This document shows, piece by piece, positions 36,880 to 45,902 of a DNA stretch of 64,000 bases (position 1 is its first letter; each line of letters begins with the position of its first letter). Made by a program: the position numbers and the translations under genes. The stretch is taken from positions 434,001 through 498,000 of the forward strand of contig NZ_CP021376.1 of the NCBI RefSeq assembly GCF_002157875.1. The letters are read 5' to 3'. This stretch comes from Oceanisphaera avium (lineage in GTDB: Bacteria; Pseudomonadota; Gammaproteobacteria; Enterobacterales; Aeromonadaceae). Under the pieces are notes generated by a model, which did not search any database, was not told the origin of the DNA, and saw only the letters and a program-made list of their open reading frames with translations.

Positions 36880-39800
36880 AGGGGGTTATTCGCGGAGCGG
36901 TAGAGCGCAGTCGTGCCACTTTAATGGCCTTTATCTTTTTACTCATCGGCGGCGCTGTGGCTTATCAAGCGATCCCCAAAGAAGCAAATCCCGATGTGAC
37001 CATACCCATGATGTATGTCTCTTTATCACTAGAGGGGATTAGTCCTGAGGATGCCGAGCGCTTATTAGTGAGGCCGATGGAACAAGAGCTGCGCACTCTT
37101 GCGGGCATTAAAAAAATGACCTCGACTGCCAGTGAAGGGCACGCGTCGGTGATGTTGGAGTTTGATGCCGGTTTTGACCCCAAGCTTGCCTTACAAGATG
37201 TGCGAGAAAAGGTAGACACGGCTCGTAATAAAATACCTCAAGAAGCAGATGAGCCGGAAGTTCATGAAATTAATGTGTCGTTATTTCCGGTGTTGTCGGT
37301 CGCGCTCTCGGGGCCGTTATCTGAAACAGAATTAGTAATGATAGCGCGCCGTCTTAAGGATGAAATAGAAGGCGTTAGCCAAGTACTCGAAGTTGATATT
37401 GGCGGAGACCGAGAAGATCTATTAGAAATAATTGTCGATCCCCAAGTACTCGACACCTATGGCATTGATTATGGCGTGCTATTTAATTTAGTGTCGAGTA
37501 ATAACCGACTCGTGGCGGCGGGCAGCTTAGATACGGGAGCGGGGCGCCTAGCGATTAAGGTACCGGGCGTTATTGAAGACCTCGATGATGTGCTAGGGAT
37601 GCCCGTTAAGGTTAATGGTGATCAAGTGGTCACCTTTGCGGATGTGGCCACCATTCGGCGCAGCTTTAAAGAGCCAGCAGGCTTTGCCCGCATTAATGAT
37701 AATCCCGGCGTGGTATTAGAGGTGAGTAAACGCGCGGGTGCCAATATTATAGACACCATTGAAGAAGTAAAAGCGCTGTTAGAGGAGGCAAAGCCGCGCT
37801 TACCCAGTGGCGTAGAGATTGATTACATTATGGATCAATCCCATCAAGTAGAATCGCTACTGGCTGATTTATTAAATAATGTAGTCACCGCCGTAGTATT
37901 GGTGTTAATTCTTATTTTACTCGCCATGGGTTTGCGCTCCGCAGTGATGGTAGGACTGACTATTCCTGGCGCGTTTTTATCTGGCATCTTAGTGATCTGG
38001 GCCATTGGCTTTACCATGAATATTATCGTGCTCTTTGGCCTAATTCTGGTAGCGGGAATGTTAGTTGATGGCGCCATTGTGGTCAGTGAGTTAGCAGATC
38101 GCAATTTGCACGAAGGGCAATCGCCAAAGCAGGCTTGGATTAATGCCGCCCAGCGCATGAGCTGGCCGGTTATTTCATCTACCGCCACCACCTTAGCCGT
38201 ATTTGTGCCTTTATTATTTTGGCCAGGCGTAGTGGGTGAGTTTATGAAATACCTGCCTGCCACCGTGATTATTTGTTTATTGGCGTCTTTGGTAATGGCG
38301 CTGGTTTTTTTACCTACTATGGGCAGCTTAGCTAAAGCCCGGCCTCCTCAAGAAGCGGTGAATGTGCCCGGTAGTGCGCACTATCGCTCATTACTCTCTT
38401 GGTTATTACGCCGTCCTTTAACCAGTTTGCTCACTACCTTACTCTTGGTAGTGGTGGTGTATGCGGGTTATGCGCAGTTTAATCATGGCGTCGAATTTTT
38501 CCCTGATATTGAACCCGACAGTGCCCAGCTTCAAGTGCGCGCGCGCGGTGATTTATCGGTATATGAAAAAGATGCGCTATTACAACAAGTAGAGGCCAGA
38601 TTACAAAATTTAAGTGAGGTTAACGCCGTGTATGCGCGAAGCTTTGCTATGAGTGATGGCCAAATGGGCAGTGACGTGATTGGTGTATTGCAGTTTCAGT
38701 TTACAGATTGGTTTGAACGCCGCCCAGTCACCGCCATTAAAGATACTATGCTGTCGTTGGCAGATGATATTCCAGGCATTATCTTAGACTTTAGACAACA
38801 GCAAATGGGCCCTACTAGTGGCAAGCCCGTGGAGCTGCGCCTTCGTGGCCTTGATGATACGGCGCTTAATAACGCCACCGTTATGCTACGTAATGCCATG
38901 GCAGAGCTAGGCGGCTTTAGTGATGTGGAAGATGATCGCAGTTTGCCAGGGATTGAATGGCGCCTAACGGTAGACCGTGAAGCCGCTGCGCGCCTTGGCG
39001 CCGATGTGGTCAGTGTGGGCAATGCGGTACAACTTGTCACTAATGGCTTAAACTTAGCCACTTTTAGACCCGATGATGCGAATGATGAAGTTGATATCCG
39101 TATTCGTCTGCCGGCAAGTTTTCGCTCATTTGATCAGCTTTCACGCTTAACGCTACATACCGACCGTGGCCAAGTGCCTTTGAGTCACTTTGTGAGCGTA
39201 GCGCCTGCGCCCAAAGTGGGTACCCTACATCGAGTAAATGGCAAGCGCACCATTACCTTACAAGCAGACATAGTCCAAGGCTTTCAACTCGATGAGCGCT
39301 TAAATGCACTGCGCCTTAACGTGCCTGCTTTACCTGAGGGAGTAAGCTTAGCGGTGGCAGGAGAAGATGCAGATCAAAAAGAAGCAGGCCAGTTTTTAAT
39401 AGCCGCCTTTGGAGTGGCCCTTTTTTTGATGACGCTAATTTTAGTGATTCAATTTAATAGTCTTTATCAAACTGGATTAGTACTTTCAGCCATTATATTT
39501 TCTACCGCTGGGGTGTTATTAGGGCTACTGCTTAATGGGCAATCTTTTGGCATTGTGATGGTGGGCATGGGCATTATTGCGCTGGCCGGCATAGTGGTAA
39601 ATAACAATATTGTATTAATTGATACCTTTAACCAATTACGCCAAGAAGGCATGAGCCCCCATGAGGCGGCGTTAGAAACCGGCTGTTTACGCTTGCGCCC
39701 CGTGTTATTAACGGCTATCACCACAGTGTTAGGCTTAATGCCCATGGTATTGGGCGTAAATGTAGACTTAATTGGTTTAAATCTCGGCTTGGGCGCGCCC

Positions 39801-39929
39801 TCTACGCAGTGGTGGACGCAACTTTCTAGTGCTATTGCTGGCGGTTTAGTCTTTGCCACCTTACTCACCTTGCTGTTAACGCCTTGTATGTTAGTACTAG
39901 GACACAAGAAAGCTATTAACAGTAAGTAG
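36876..39929 (+). CDS. RND efflux permease, AcrB-like with altered proton relay
   Basis: The 1017-residue inner membrane pump has the RND plan of 12 spans with two large periplasmic loops. The N-terminus reads AIPKEANPDVTIPMMYVSLSL instead of the usual YP-type motif of AcrB. In span 4, where AcrB has two Asp in LVDDAIVV, this protein has LVDGAIVV (Asp398, Gly399). In span 10, where AcrB has Lys940, it has VVNNNIVLID (Asn909-911). Both changes are shared by a known branch of RND permeases, so this is not decay. Substrates are unknown. It forms a two-gene operon with the adaptor. Confidence 0.92.
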   Translation: MKGVIRGAVERSRATLMAFIFLLIGGAVAYQAIPKEANPDVTIPMMYVSLSLEGISPEDAERLLVRPMEQELRTLAGIKKMTSTASEGHASVMLEFDAGFDPKLALQDVREKVDTARNKIPQEADEPEVHEINVSLFPVLSVALSGPLSETELVMIARRLKDEIEGVSQVLEVDIGGDREDLLEIIVDPQVLDTYGIDYGVLFNLVSSNNRLVAAGSLDTGAGRLAIKVPGVIEDLDDVLGMPVKVNGDQVVTFADVATIRRSFKEPAGFARINDNPGVVLEVSKRAGANIIDTIEEVKALLEEAKPRLPSGVEIDYIMDQSHQVESLLADLLNNVVTAVVLVLILILLAMGLRSAVMVGLTIPGAFLSGILVIWAIGFTMNIIVLFGLILVAGMLVDGAIVVSELADRNLHEGQSPKQAWINAAQRMSWPVISSTATTLAVFVPLLFWPGVVGEFMKYLPATVIICLLASLVMALVFLPTMGSLAKARPPQEAVNVPGSAHYRSLLSWLLRRPLTSLLTTLLLVVVVYAGYAQFNHGVEFFPDIEPDSAQLQVRARGDLSVYEKDALLQQVEARLQNLSEVNAVYARSFAMSDGQMGSDVIGVLQFQFTDWFERRPVTAIKDTMLSLADDIPGIILDFRQQQMGPTSGKPVELRLRGLDDTALNNATVMLRNAMAELGGFSDVEDDRSLPGIEWRLTVDREAAARLGADVVSVGNAVQLVTNGLNLATFRPDDANDEVDIRIRLPASFRSFDQLSRLTLHTDRGQVPLSHFVSVAPAPKVGTLHRVNGKRTITLQADIVQGFQLDERLNALRLNVPALPEGVSLAVAGEDADQKEAGQFLIAAFGVALFLMTLILVIQFNSLYQTGLVLSAIIFSTAGVLLGLLLNGQSFGIVMVGMGIIALAGIVVNNNIVLIDTFNQLRQEGMSPHEAALETGCLRLRPVLLTAITTVLGLMPMVLGVNVDLIGLNLGLGAPSTQWWTQLSSAIAGGLVFATLLTLLLTPCMLVLGHKKAINSK

Positions 39930-40026
39930 GGATCGTGACGAGTGGCAGTGACTAACTGAGTGTGAAGGCTAAGAGCTGGGGAAAATTAACATAGATCCTA
40001 AGATGTCTTTGCACAGCGCATAAAAA

Positions 40027-40056
40027 AAGCACCTCGCCTTGTAGGCTGGGTGCTTA
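40027..40056. terminator. Terminator between the convergent RND and amidohydrolase genes
   Basis: AAGCACC and GGTGCTT, with an inner GCCT/AGGC pair, form an interrupted stem. A7 lies on one side and a T-rich stretch on the other, so it may serve both directions. Confidence 0.6.
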
Positions 40057-40081
40057 GTCTTTTCTAGCTTAGGGCGAGCAC

Positions 40082-41899
40082 TTAAAGAGCAGTTTCTTCG
40101 CTAAGCTTTGGATAAATAGTACGGCCTTCTTTAATGGTTGCTACTACCTTGATTTCACGCACGGCATCAACCCCGACTTTAAGTGGATTTTTATCTAGCA
40201 CCACAAAGTCTGCTAGTAACCCGGCTTGTAGCTTACCTTTGCGCGCTTCTTCAAATACTTGATAAGCAGGGCCAGTCGTCATGGCCTGTAGCGCTTGGTA
40301 GGCTGTTACCCGCTCTGGCTCTCCTAGAATTGTCCCGCCGCGGGTTTCTCGCGCCATGGCACTCCACATAACAAAGAAGGGATCGAGAGGGGTAACATTA
40401 AAGTCAGTATGATTAGAAACCACTAAGTTTTTATTAATGGCTGAGGTGAGCGGGCTAATAAAACTGGCTTTCTCAAGACCAAGGTTTTCAATGTGCACAT
40501 CGCCCCAAAAATAGGTGTGATTAGTAAAATAGGAAGGAGTAATACCTAAGCGTACATAGTCATCGAGTTGCTCTGGACGCTGAAATTGTGAGTGTATTAC
40601 TACGGTACGCGCGTCATCGGCGGCGGTGATGCCTGCGGCCTCCACGGCGTTAATGGCTTCATCAATAGTGGCATCGCCATTAGCATGAATAAAGACTTGC
40701 ACGTTGTTGTCTAAAGCCTTGGTGACTAACGCGGCAAAATCTTTATAAGGCAGCGTGGTTTGGCCGCGCCAGTCTTGCTCACCATTTGGCCCGCCTGTTA
40801 AGTAAGGCTGACTCATAAAAGCAGTTTTCCCTTGCGGCGAGCCATCTTGAGTAATTTTAAGCCCCTGAAGCTTAATACCATCTTGATAGTGACCTAACGA
40901 GTAGCGCGGTTTATCTAGCCAATCTGCAAACTCGGTAAAGCTTAACAGCGAGACGATATCTAAATAAACTCGCTTTTGCGCGGCCGCTTTCATTAAAAAA
41001 TCCACATCCGCCAAGTGACTAAAGCCTTCTTGCGCATGAGTGTAGCCTTGGCTGGCATACATTTGCTGGGCGGCGTCGATTAATGCCAGTTGCTGTGCTT
41101 CATCAGCTTTAGGTAAGTTGGCAAATACCGGTAAATACGCGGTTTCCATGACTAAACCGGCCGGCTCATTACTGTTAGGTAAACGTGCAATAATACCGCC
41201 CTCTGGGGTAGGAGTGCTGGCATCGATTCCTGCCCACGCTAAAGCTTGAGAGTTTAAAACCCCGCCGTGGCCAGATACATGGATCAGTAATACTTTATAA
41301 TCAGCAAAGCGCGCATCTAGATCGTCTTTAGTAATAGATCGCTGCTCAGCCAGTGCGCCGTGATCATAGCCCCAGCCAATCAGCCAACCGCCAGGTTCTA
41401 TCTGCTTAGTTTGCTGAAAATCGGCCAACTGGTTAAGTAGACTTTCTATATCTGTGACTTTGCCCACCGGCGGGCTCGCCACATTCGCCTGATTAACCAT
41501 ATTAAGGGCAAACATAAAATGGCTATGCGCATCAATAAAGCCTGGCAGTAAAGTTTTGCCCTGTAAGTCGACAATTTTAGTATCAGGCCCTTGGTAGGGC
41601 TGTAGCGCTTGGTGAGTGCCCAGTGCTTGAATGAGGTTGCCTTTCACCGCCAGTGTCTCTACATACTGAGGACTTGTGCCTTGCATGGTGAGAATATCAC
41701 CGTTGGTGTAAAGCGTATCCGCATAGAGAAAGGGCAGTTGCGCACTATTAATATGAATATGGGCATGAGGCGTTGGTGGCGTACCCGCTTGGGGAGCAAA
41801 TGCAAATACCGACGCACTAGCGGTAAGTAAGAAGCCGCGCCAACTGAGTTTTAATACAGAGCTTAGAATATATTGAGTTTTGCTTACGCAAGAGATCAT
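40082..41899 (-). CDS. Amidohydrolase, YtcJ type (amidohydrolase_3)
   Basis: The 605-residue protein belongs to the metal-dependent amidohydrolases that include YtcJ and N-substituted formamide deformylase. It has LLPGFIDAHSHFMFAL with the HxH metal site near residue 125, a large inserted region, HANGDATIDEAINAVEAAG, VVIHSQFQRPEQL, SNHTDFNVTPLDPF with the metal Asp, and the C-terminal GLLADFVVLDKNPL. A hydrophobic N-terminal stretch (WRGFLLTASASVFAFAPQAG) suggests export. AAGGA lies six bases before ATG 41899. Substrate is unknown. The AraC gene lies upstream in the same direction, 132 bases away. Confidence 0.9.
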   Translation of the reverse strand: MISCVSKTQYILSSVLKLSWRGFLLTASASVFAFAPQAGTPPTPHAHIHINSAQLPFLYADTLYTNGDILTMQGTSPQYVETLAVKGNLIQALGTHQALQPYQGPDTKIVDLQGKTLLPGFIDAHSHFMFALNMVNQANVASPPVGKVTDIESLLNQLADFQQTKQIEPGGWLIGWGYDHGALAEQRSITKDDLDARFADYKVLLIHVSGHGGVLNSQALAWAGIDASTPTPEGGIIARLPNSNEPAGLVMETAYLPVFANLPKADEAQQLALIDAAQQMYASQGYTHAQEGFSHLADVDFLMKAAAQKRVYLDIVSLLSFTEFADWLDKPRYSLGHYQDGIKLQGLKITQDGSPQGKTAFMSQPYLTGGPNGEQDWRGQTTLPYKDFAALVTKALDNNVQVFIHANGDATIDEAINAVEAAGITAADDARTVVIHSQFQRPEQLDDYVRLGITPSYFTNHTYFWGDVHIENLGLEKASFISPLTSAINKNLVVSNHTDFNVTPLDPFFVMWSAMARETRGGTILGEPERVTAYQALQAMTTGPAYQVFEEARKGKLQAGLLADFVVLDKNPLKVGVDAVREIKVVATIKEGRTIYPKLSEETAL

Positions 41900-42031
41900 A
41901 TCATGTCCTTTGATATTAATACCGAAGCGGCTTAATCAACGTTAATGGCATTTAGCGTTTGGCACAAGCAAAACCTAGCATAATAACAAAGGGTAAATAA
42001 TGAATGCTTAGTCGCAATAAAGCAGGGCTGT

Positions 42032-42811
42032 TTAAACATTAAGATAATCGCCTGGGGAGCGACCCAGCAGACTTTTAAAAGCGGCAATAAATGCCGACAA
42101 ACTATCATAGCCACAGGCCAGGGCGACATCGGTTACGCGCTCTCCTGCTTCTAATAAAGGAAGTGCAGCTAATAAACGACTACGTTGGCGCCAATGTCGA
42201 AAACTAAGGCCGGTGTCTTGTTTAAATGCTCGGCTGAGGGTTTTTTCACTGATCTGTAACTGCGTACTAAAGTGGGACAGCGGCAGTCGACAATCGGCAT
42301 GCTGGGCTAAATAATGGCACAACTCACTTAAGCGCGGATCTTGGGGCCAAGGCAGCATTAAATCACTCACCTTGGCTTGAGCGAGTCTATCTAAGAGTAC
42401 TGCCACTAAACGGCCCTCACTGCCATGTTGATCATACTCCACGGGGAATAGACTAAAGGCGACAATTAGCTCTCGTAATAAAGGGTCTATTTCTAATACT
42501 TGGCAGTGTTGCCAAGTTAGTTGCTCAGCGCTGATATAAAGACTGCGGATCACGGTAGCCGGTGGACAATGTACGCCATGTTCAATACCCGGGGGAATTA
42601 ATACGGCGCGGGTGGGTGGGGCCACAAATTGACCGTCTTGGGTATTAACCGTGACGACCCCTTTTAGAGCATAAGAAAGTTGCGCCCAAGGATGGCGATG
42701 AGGCGTACCAATAGCATGATTGGGTAAAGAGACGACTTGCCCTAATAGCGGGCGAGGCAAAGTATTTAGCGCTGCTAACTGGGTTAATAACTGTTGTTGA
42801 GAGATGTGCAT
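42032..42811 (-). CDS. AraC family transcriptional regulator
   Basis: The 259-residue protein has an N-terminal cupin domain (GTPHRHPWAQLSYALKGVVTV, VLIPPGIEHGV) and a C-terminal pair of helix-turn-helix motifs (LSHFSTQLQISEKTLSRAFKQDTGLSFRHWRQRSR and VTDVALACGYDSLSAFIAAFKSLLGRSPGDYL). This resembles the NimR/YdeO-like cupin AraC group that controls neighbouring exporters. It is divergent from the YfeH-type transporter gene and precedes the amidohydrolase gene in the same direction. No good ribosome binding site marks the start: ATG 42811 is my choice, and TTG 42826 is possible. Confidence 0.88.
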   Translation of the reverse strand: MHISQQQLLTQLAALNTLPRPLLGQVVSLPNHAIGTPHRHPWAQLSYALKGVVTVNTQDGQFVAPPTRAVLIPPGIEHGVHCPPATVIRSLYISAEQLTWQHCQVLEIDPLLRELIVAFSLFPVEYDQHGSEGRLVAVLLDRLAQAKVSDLMLPWPQDPRLSELCHYLAQHADCRLPLSHFSTQLQISEKTLSRAFKQDTGLSFRHWRQRSRLLAALPLLEAGERVTDVALACGYDSLSAFIAAFKSLLGRSPGDYLNV

Positions 42812-43003
42812 CACTAAATAATGCAAAAGCCGCGCTCATATAACAAGCTTTGGCAGCTAAAAAGCATAGCGCACCCGTGAAGGCCCGCTCATCTTACTTT
42901 TAAGTTGAATTTGTCCTTTAAACGACACTTGTTGCTCTAATGGCGATAAACAGCGAGTCGCTTTTACGTTACAGTGCGTGTCTATTTCTATGGGAGACGC
43001 ACT

Positions 43004-43993
43004 ATGTTTGGCTATTTACGCCTGCTCTTTGATAATTTTACCTTAATTTTATTAGCGGTCGTCGCCGCCGCCACCTTGTTCCCTGCCCAAGGGCAGGGGG
43101 CGGTCTTTTTTGATGGCCTGACAGTAGCGGCGATTGCCTTATTGTTTTTTATGCATGGCGCTAAACTCTCTCGCCAAGCCATTATTGCCGGCATGATGCA
43201 TTGGCGCTTACACAGCTTAGTATTTGCCTGTACGTTTATTATGTTTCCTATTATTGGTGTATTAGCCAAACCCATTTTAATACCGCTGATTGGCGATAAG
43301 CTATATATGGGCATGCTATTTTTATGTGTATTACCCGGCACAGTGCAATCGGCTATTGCCTTTACGGCTTTAGCTAAGGGTAATGTTCCGGCGGCGGTGT
43401 GCAGTGCTTCTGCCTCTAGTATTATCGGTATTTTGCTGACTCCTTTATTAGTCGCGTTATTAATGCAAGTGGATGCCAGTGAAGGGCCGTCTGCTTTGCA
43501 CTCAATTGGTTCCATTAGCATGCAACTGTTATTACCTTTTGTGGTAGGGCATGGTATGCGGCCTTTGATTGGGAACTGGGTTGATAACCATAAAAAAAGC
43601 TTAAGCAGACTCGACCAAACTTCTATCTTATTAGTGGTCTATACCGCGCTAAGTGCTTCCGTAGTGGAAGGCTTATGGAATACGGTGTTACCTAAAACAT
43701 TGTTAAGTCTAACCTTAGTGTGCTGTGTGCTACTGGCCATCGTTTTATGGTTAACCGCTTGGCTAGGCGCGCATTTGGGCTTTAATAGAGAAGATAGGAT
43801 TACTATTGTCTTTTGTGGCTCTAAAAAAAGCATGGCGACGGGGGTACCCATGGCGCAGGTATTATTTGCCGGACCTTTGTTAGGGCCTGCGTTATTACCA
43901 TTAATTATTTTTCACCAAATCCAACTTATGGTGTGTGCGGTATTAGCTCAACATTATGCACGACAAGAGCAAGCCCTTAGTGCGAGCAATTAA
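43004..43993 (+). CDS. Bile acid:sodium symporter family transporter (YfeH-like)
   Basis: The 329-residue protein has ten predicted spans and matches E. coli YfeH along its whole length: LTVAAIALLFFMHGAKLSRQAIIAG, LCVLPGTVQSAIAFTALAKGNVPAAVCSASASSIIG, and FCGSKKSMATGVPMAQVLF, the last two being the discontinuous helices of the sodium site. Substrates of this branch are not bile acids in free-living bacteria, and the true one is unknown. GGGAG lies eight bases before ATG 43004. It is divergent from the AraC gene, which likely controls it. Confidence 0.93.
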   Translation: MFGYLRLLFDNFTLILLAVVAAATLFPAQGQGAVFFDGLTVAAIALLFFMHGAKLSRQAIIAGMMHWRLHSLVFACTFIMFPIIGVLAKPILIPLIGDKLYMGMLFLCVLPGTVQSAIAFTALAKGNVPAAVCSASASSIIGILLTPLLVALLMQVDASEGPSALHSIGSISMQLLLPFVVGHGMRPLIGNWVDNHKKSLSRLDQTSILLVVYTALSASVVEGLWNTVLPKTLLSLTLVCCVLLAIVLWLTAWLGAHLGFNREDRITIVFCGSKKSMATGVPMAQVLFAGPLLGPALLPLIIFHQIQLMVCAVLAQHYARQEQALSASN

Positions 43994-44020
43994 ATAACGC
44001 TAATTAATATTTAACTTATA

Positions 44021-44051
44021 TAAGGCGTAAGCAGGATGTGCTTACGCCTTA
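44021..44051 (+). terminator. Terminator of the YfeH-like gene
   Basis: TAAGGCGTAAGC pairs perfectly with GCTTACGCCTTA (12 bp) around a seven-base loop, followed by TATTTTG. Confidence 0.75.
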
Positions 44052-44329
44052 TATTTTGCTTAACACTATGCTTAAGCCACAGATAGTGATTAATAATTTT
44101 GTGAGTTTTATATTAAACAGGGCAGAAAGTTTATCTTTATTAAAAAATTAACAATTTAAACATCATCATAACTTAGCGAGCTTAAGAGTTTGTCGCATTA
44201 TTGCTCTCTTTGCTAAGCGTTTGTTTTTAAATGAGTTGTTATCATTTGAGTCTAGACGTAATGCTGTTTAAGTAAGTGGGTGTAGTGTTTTATGCTAGTA
44301 GGAAAGGTGTTTTTTATTGAATTAAGCCC

Positions 44330-44358
44330 TTGCAACCCTAAAAAAGCTAGGCTAGAAA
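44330..44358 (+). promoter_or_regulatory. Candidate promoter of the BON gene
   Basis: TTGCAA at 44330-44335 and TAGAAA at 44353-44358 are exactly 17 bases apart, about 90 bases before the gene. The match is moderate; a stress sigma factor could also use the -10 region. Confidence 0.4.
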
Positions 44359-44447
44359 TATAAGGGCAGTCACGAGAAATTATTTAAAATTCTTTTATCT
44401 GCATATTTATAAAACAGTGTTCAAATCGCAACGAGAGGAAAAGAACG

Positions 44448-45152
44448 ATGAAAAAAGTAACATTTTCACATTCGATGATAGCAGTTGTGTTGAGCTCCGT
44501 TTTAGCCGGCGGTAGTGCTTTTGCTGCAGATGCCACAGACCCTAACGGTAGTATGATGTCTACTAAGAAAGAGAATGCGGCTGAACACGAAAACCACACC
44601 ATAAATAACGCTGCTAATTCTACAAAAGATGCAGCGCGCACTACAAAAGAAAACGCGGCTGACTCTGCAAGAGAGGCAGCTCACTCCACCAAAGAAACGG
44701 CCAATGACGGTATTATCACTACTAAAGTGAAAGCCGAGTTGGTTCAAGCGGATGCTATTAAGAGCGGTGATATCTCAGTTGAAACAGAAAACGGCGTAGT
44801 GACCTTATCCGGCTTTGTGGAGAGCCAAGAGCAAATTAAGCACGCGGTCGAGGTAGCAGGTAAGGTTGAAGGTGTAGCTTCTGTTAATGACAAGCTTAAT
44901 GTTAAAGACAATGCCGACCAAAGCCTTAAAGAGTATGCCGACGACGCTATGATCACCAGTGCAGTTAAAGCCAAGTTCTTAGCTGATGATGTAGTGCCAG
45001 GCTTAAGTGTTTCAGTAGAAACTCAAGACGGCGTAGTCCAGCTCACGGGCGATGTTGAAAGCCAAGAGCAAGTGACTCAAGCTGAAAATGTCGCCAAAGG
45101 CGTTGATGGCGTACAAAGCGTTAAAAACGACTTAGTTATTAAAAAGAAATAA
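44448..45152 (+). CDS. Periplasmic BON-domain protein, OsmY-like
   Basis: The 234-residue precursor has signal peptide SMIAVVLSSVLAGGSAFAA, a low-complexity linker at about residues 28-85, and two BON domains (IITTKVKAELVQADAIKSGDISVETENGVVTLSGFVES, and AVKAKFLADDVVPGLSVSVETQDGVVQLTGDVES). The domain pair is that of OsmY, a periplasmic protein made under osmotic stress and thought to bind membrane or misfolded protein. The linker repeats STKDAARTTKENAADSAREA in an 11-residue rhythm, like LEA desiccation proteins. GAGAGGAA precedes ATG 44448. A DUF1328 gene, another stress-type protein, follows. Confidence 0.9.
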   Translation: MKKVTFSHSMIAVVLSSVLAGGSAFAADATDPNGSMMSTKKENAAEHENHTINNAANSTKDAARTTKENAADSAREAAHSTKETANDGIITTKVKAELVQADAIKSGDISVETENGVVTLSGFVESQEQIKHAVEVAGKVEGVASVNDKLNVKDNADQSLKEYADDAMITSAVKAKFLADDVVPGLSVSVETQDGVVQLTGDVESQEQVTQAENVAKGVDGVQSVKNDLVIKKK

Positions 45153-45264
45153 TATTGCACTCAGGCTGAGCTGGCTATTGGCAGCGAGCTCAGCCACAGT
45201 TAACTAGGTTTTGTCTGCTATATTAAACACATTACGCACTTCCACTCGAGTTAAGGAGCACTTT

Positions 45265-45426
45265 ATGTTTCGTTGGGGCATTATTTTTCTAGTGATAGCA
45301 CTGATCGCCGGTGCGTTAGGCTTCGGTGGTATGGCGGGTACAGCTGCTTGGGCTGCAAAACTGGTCTTTGTAGTGGGTATTATTATATTTATTATTAGCT
45401 TAATTACTGGGCGTCGCGCCCCCTGA
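45265..45426 (+). CDS. DUF1328 small membrane protein (YtjA-like)
   Basis: The 53-residue protein has two hydrophobic helices: [23 protein letters not shown] and [23 protein letters not shown], ending in a basic tail. This is the DUF1328/YtjA pattern. AAGGAG lies nine bases before ATG 45265; an upstream in-frame ATG at 45211 adds 18 unrelated residues. Function is unknown; in enterics the gene is stress-responsive. It follows the BON gene by 112 bases in the same direction. Confidence 0.93.
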   Translation: MFRWGIIFLVIALIAGALGFGGMAGTAAWAAKLVFVVGIIIFIISLITGRRAP

Positions 45427-45902
45427 GTAAATTAGACTCAGGTTTATGCTTGCCACTGGGCTGCTTAACTAAAGCCCTTTAGTGATAACAGACGGCAAGC
45501 TAAGTGGTAACTGATTACCCTTCTACTAATAGCGAGACTTGGTCTCGCTATTATCGTAATGGCCGCTCGCTCAGAGCAAGCCGCGCTTATTATTTGCATA
45601 CATTAAGCGCGTGTTATTGAATAACACTTCTTAGGCACCCCGCCCATTATTTATGCTTCAGCTCGCCTCGAGTGCACTTTTAATACCTATTTAGCCTAAC
45701 GAGCGGTGCACTCGTGCCTTTGACGCTGTTATTTATGCGGGTAGTAAAATAATTTTTATAGCCAGCTAAGAAGTCCCGTTAGGCTTATATCTTTGGGTTG
45801 AGCCGTGCTTAGAGGTTAATTGTGCTGTTAGTCGTTATGTTAATATCCTAGGCTCGGGCTTTATTAACCGCTTACAGATTAATTTTTATAAAAAGGGATG
45901 CC
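45427..45902. other. Hairpin-rich region between DUF1328 and cobO
   Basis: These 476 bases hold no coding frame I trust. GCTTGCC/GGCAAGC encloses GGGCT/AGCCC and CTAAAG/CTTTAG between about 45449 and 45500. A 25-base hairpin lies at 45528-45552. CGAGTGCAC (45669-45677) pairs with GTGCACTCG (45706-45714). I checked for a cobalamin riboswitch before cobO and do not see its B12 box. Confidence 0.5.
45528..45552. terminator. Hairpin after DUF1328
   Basis: AATAGCGAGAC pairs with GTCTCGCTATT (11 bp) around TTG. There is no T-tract, so termination is uncertain. Confidence 0.5.

Larger units (their letters stand above)
43994..44447. other. Intergenic region before the BON gene
   Basis: Besides the terminator at 44021-44051 and the promoter at 44330-44358, these 454 AT-rich bases hold no coding frame or clear RNA that I can support. 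Confidence 0.4.

Noticed and set aside
37844..38263. Antisense frames of over 100 codons within the RND permease gene (also 39467-39907)
   Set aside because: They are shadows of a long, well-conserved gene on the other strand; the codon bias fits the permease frame only.
45553..45902. Cobalamin riboswitch before cobO
   Set aside because: The conserved B12-box sequence and its surrounding blocks are not found.
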